The notes below the pieces were generated by a model. That model did not search any database, was not told where the DNA came from, and was given only the letters and a program-made list of their open reading frames with translations. From positions 124,001 through 188,000 of the forward strand of contig NC_079888.1 in NCBI RefSeq assembly GCF_029227915.1: 64,000 nucleotides of DNA, in the 5' to 3' direction. Of the stretch, positions 61,578 through 64,000 are shown piece by piece. Source of the DNA: Hydractinia symbiolongicarpus (lineage: Eukaryota > Cnidaria > Hydrozoa > Anthoathecata > Hydractiniidae). The translations under genes and the position numbers were made by a program. Within the stretch, counting starts at the first letter, position 1. Each line of letters starts with the position of its first letter.

Positions 61578-64000
61578 ATTTTTAACTTGACATGATTGCC
61601 GGAACTCAGCGATTACACTGGAACCTGTGGTAGCGCTTTATTTAAACATTTCGATAAATAAGTCATTTTTTACTGTGGGAGCAATCCTATCCGTTAGTTC
61701 ACGCTGAAGAAATAGAGACAGTTTTAAAAACTACCTTTCATTGACTTTCTAACGGTGTTAATCCGTTTGACTTACAACGGTTGCTTTCATATTCGAACCA
61801 ACATGTATTTAGCGATTTTTTCCGATATTACTAAGTTGTATCGCTTTTAAAAGTGAAACGATTGACTGTGGGACTTAATTGGATAGATTTTGGACTGTGA
61901 TCTTATAAATGTGATAAATGAGCCAATCGAACTCCAAGAAATAACATTCTTTTTAACTTGACATGATTGCCGGAACTCAGCGATTACACTGGACCCTGTG
62001 GTAGCGCTTTATTTAAAAATTTCGATAAATAAGTCATTTTTTACTGTGGGACCAATCCTATCCATTAGTTCACGCTGAAGAAATAGAGACAGTTTTAAAA
62101 ACTACCTTTCAATGATTTTCTAACGGTGCTAATCCGTTTGACTTACAACGGTTGCTTCACATATTCAAACCAACATGTATTTAGCGGTTTTTTCCAATAT
62201 TACTAAGTTGTATCGCTTTTAAAAGTGAAACGATTGACTGTGGGACTTAATTGGACTGATTTTGGACTGTGATCTTGTAAATGTGATAAATGAGCTAATT
62301 GGACTCCAAGGAATGACAATCTTCTTAATTTGACATGATTGCCGGAACTCAGCGATTACCCTGGACCCTGTGGTAGCGTTTCATTTAAAAATTTCGATAA
62401 ATAAGTCATTTTTTACTGTGGGACCAATCCTAGCCGTTAGTTCACGCTGAAGAAGTAGAGACAGTTTCAAAAACTACATTTCATTGTCTTTTTAACGGTG
62501 TCAATCCGTTTGAGTTACAACGGTTGCGTCACATATTCGTACCAACATGTATTTAGTGATTTTGTTCCGATATTACTAAGTTGTATCGCTTTTAACGGTG
62601 AACCGATTGACTGTGGGACTTAGTTGAAATGATTCTGGACTGTGACCTGATAAATGTGATAAATGAGCCAATTGAACTCCAAGAAATAACATTCTTTTTA
62701 ACTCGACATAATTGCCGGAACTCAGCGATTACACTGGACCCTGTGGTAGCGCTTCATTTAAAAATTTCGATAAATAAGTTATTTTTTACTGTGGGACCAA
62801 TCCTATCCGTTAGTTCGCGCTGAAGAAATGGAGACAGTTTCAAAAACTACATTTCATTGACCTTCTAACGGTGTCAATCCGTTTGAGATACAACTGTTGC
62901 GTCACATATTCGTACCAACATGTGTGTATTGATTTTTTTCCGATATTACTAAGTTGTATCGCTTTTAAAAGTGAAACGATTGACTGTGGGAATTAATTGA
63001 ACTATTTCTGGACTGTGATCTTATAAATGTGATAAATGAGCCAATTGGACTCCAAGGAATGACAATCTTCTTAATTTGACATGATTGCCGGAACTCAGCG
63101 ATTACACTGGTCCCTGTGGTAGCGCTTTATTTAAAAATTTCGATAAATAAGTCATTTTTTACTGTGGGACCAATCCTATCCGTTAGTTCACGCTGAAGAA
63201 ATAGAGACAGTTTTAAAAACTACCTTTCAATGATTTTCTAACGGTGCTAATCCGTTTGACTTACAATGGTTGCTTCACATATTCAAACCAACATGTATTT
63301 AGCGATTTTTTCCAATATTACTAAGTTGTATTGCTTTTAAAAGTGAAACGATTAACTGTGGGAATTAATTGAACTATTTCTGGACTGTGATCTTATAAAT
63401 GTGATAAATGAGCCAATTGGACTCCAAGAAATAACATTCTTTTTAACTCGACATAATTGCCGGAACTCAGCGATTACACTGGACCCTGTGGTAGCGCTTC
63501 ATTTAAAAATTTCGATAAATAAGTTATTTTTTACTGTGGGACCAATCCTATCCGTTAGTTCGCGCTGAAGAAATGGAGACAGTTTCAAAAACTACATTTC
63601 ATTGACCTTCTAACGGTGTCAATCCGTTTGAGATACAACTGTTGCGTCACATATTCGTACCAACATGTGTGTATTGATTTTTTTCCGATATTACTAAGTT
63701 GTATCGCTTTTAAAAGTGAAACGATTAACTGTGGGAATTAATTGAACTATTTCTGGACTGTGATCTTATAAATGTGATAAATGAGCCAATTGGACTCCAA
63801 GGAATGACAATCTTCTTAATTTGACATGATTGCCGGAACTCAGCGATTACACTGGTCCCTGTGGTAGCGCTTCATTTAAAAATTTCGATAAATAAGTCAT
63901 TTTTTACTGTGGGACCAATCCTAGCCGTTAGTTCACGCTGAAGAAATAGAGACAGTTTTAAAAACTACCTTTCAATGATTTTCTAACGGTGCTAATCCGT
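61448..64000 (-). repeat. Satellite DNA array, inverted orientation
   Basis: All landmarks appear as reverse complements and in reverse order, for example gctgaagaaatagagac, ccgtttga, ttttttactgtgggacc and ctcagcgattacac. Unit starts lie at about 61448, 61823, 62195, 62567, 62938, 63310 and 63682. The last unit is cut by the window end. The first unit pairs with the last forward monomer at roughly 97% identity by eye, and the second is another version of the same unit. The 195 bp open frame at 62629-62823 is just the reverse of frames seen in forward D/E monomers. Confidence 0.95.
62650..64000 (-). repeat. 745 bp dimer repeat within the inverted arm
   Basis: The words gagatacaactgttgcg and acatgtgtgtattgat occur near 62885-62930 and again 745 bp later near 63630-63675. 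Sequence on both sides follows the same shift up to the window end, including actggtccctgtgg near 63107 and 63852. Small differences such as gattgactg versus gattaactg separate the copies. The second copy is incomplete at the window edge. Confidence 0.9.

Noticed and set aside
62629-62823. Forward-strand open frame of 64 codons near the window end
   Set aside because: It is the usual reverse-strand frame of D/E monomers seen from the other side because the array is inverted here.
1-64000. CRISPR array
   Set aside because: The repeat unit is about 372 bp with no short repeats separated by unique spacers, and no cas genes are present.
1-64000. Primate alpha satellite or a CENP-B box
   Set aside because: The period is not 171 bp, and I found no match to the CENP-B box pattern (ttcg....a..cggg) on either strand in the monomer types read.
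1-64000. Known insect satellites of about 360 bp (for example the Tribolium or Drosophila 359 bp families)
   Set aside because: The length is similar, but I could not recall sequence similarity that would support a match. A database search would settle it.
61440-64000. Pure fold-back sequencing artefact
   Set aside because: The arms differ by about 3% in the first monomer, the right arm has an extra unit and it has its own dimer repeat. A read artefact would give an exact mirror. Read-level confirmation is still needed.
1-64000. Ribosomal intergenic spacer or tRNA/5S repeat cluster
   Set aside because: No rRNA, tRNA or 5S-like segment appears in any monomer.

Overview
The window is 64 kb of uninterrupted satellite DNA. 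One monomer of about 372 bp is tandemly repeated from the first base to the last. I found no convincing gene, RNA gene, transposon, CRISPR array or unique-sequence island. About 165 head-to-tail monomers fill positions 1-61327. A partial monomer follows, then a fold-back junction centred on 61440. From there to the end, about 6.9 further monomers run in the opposite orientation. A hand count of the first monomer gives about 38% GC. The array continues past both window edges.

An array of this length, with long monomers nested in higher-order repeats (HORs), points to a eukaryotic chromosome. Centromeric, pericentromeric or other heterochromatin is the likely setting. I do not recognise the monomer as a named satellite family, so I do not name a species. 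The monomer is close to twice a nucleosomal repeat length, which is common for satellites.

Layout: 1-4835 is a trimeric HOR (A-B-C, 1116 bp), with one copy carrying a duplicated B. 4836-15993 holds hexamer, dimer and mixed blocks. 15994-23808 repeats much of 9299-15993 at a shift of 18 monomers and ends in a duplicated tetramer of 1491 bp. 23809-30873 repeats earlier blocks at shifts of 25 and 49 monomers. 30874-50197 is the most homogenised part: a 10-monomer HOR (3.72 kb) with 12-, 6- and 14-monomer variants, including a run of one hybrid monomer at 46482-49826. 50198-61432 is more diverged, with 3- and 4-monomer HORs and one monomer carrying a 51 bp deletion. 61433-64000 is the inversion junction and the inverted arm, which contains a 745 bp dimer repeat.

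No genes work together here. What can be read is the array's own history: unequal exchange in whole-monomer steps, mosaic monomers that suggest conversion or hybrid formation, and a microhomology fold-back event that reversed its orientation. All coordinates and offsets come from reading anchor motifs by eye. Identity levels are estimates, not computed alignments.
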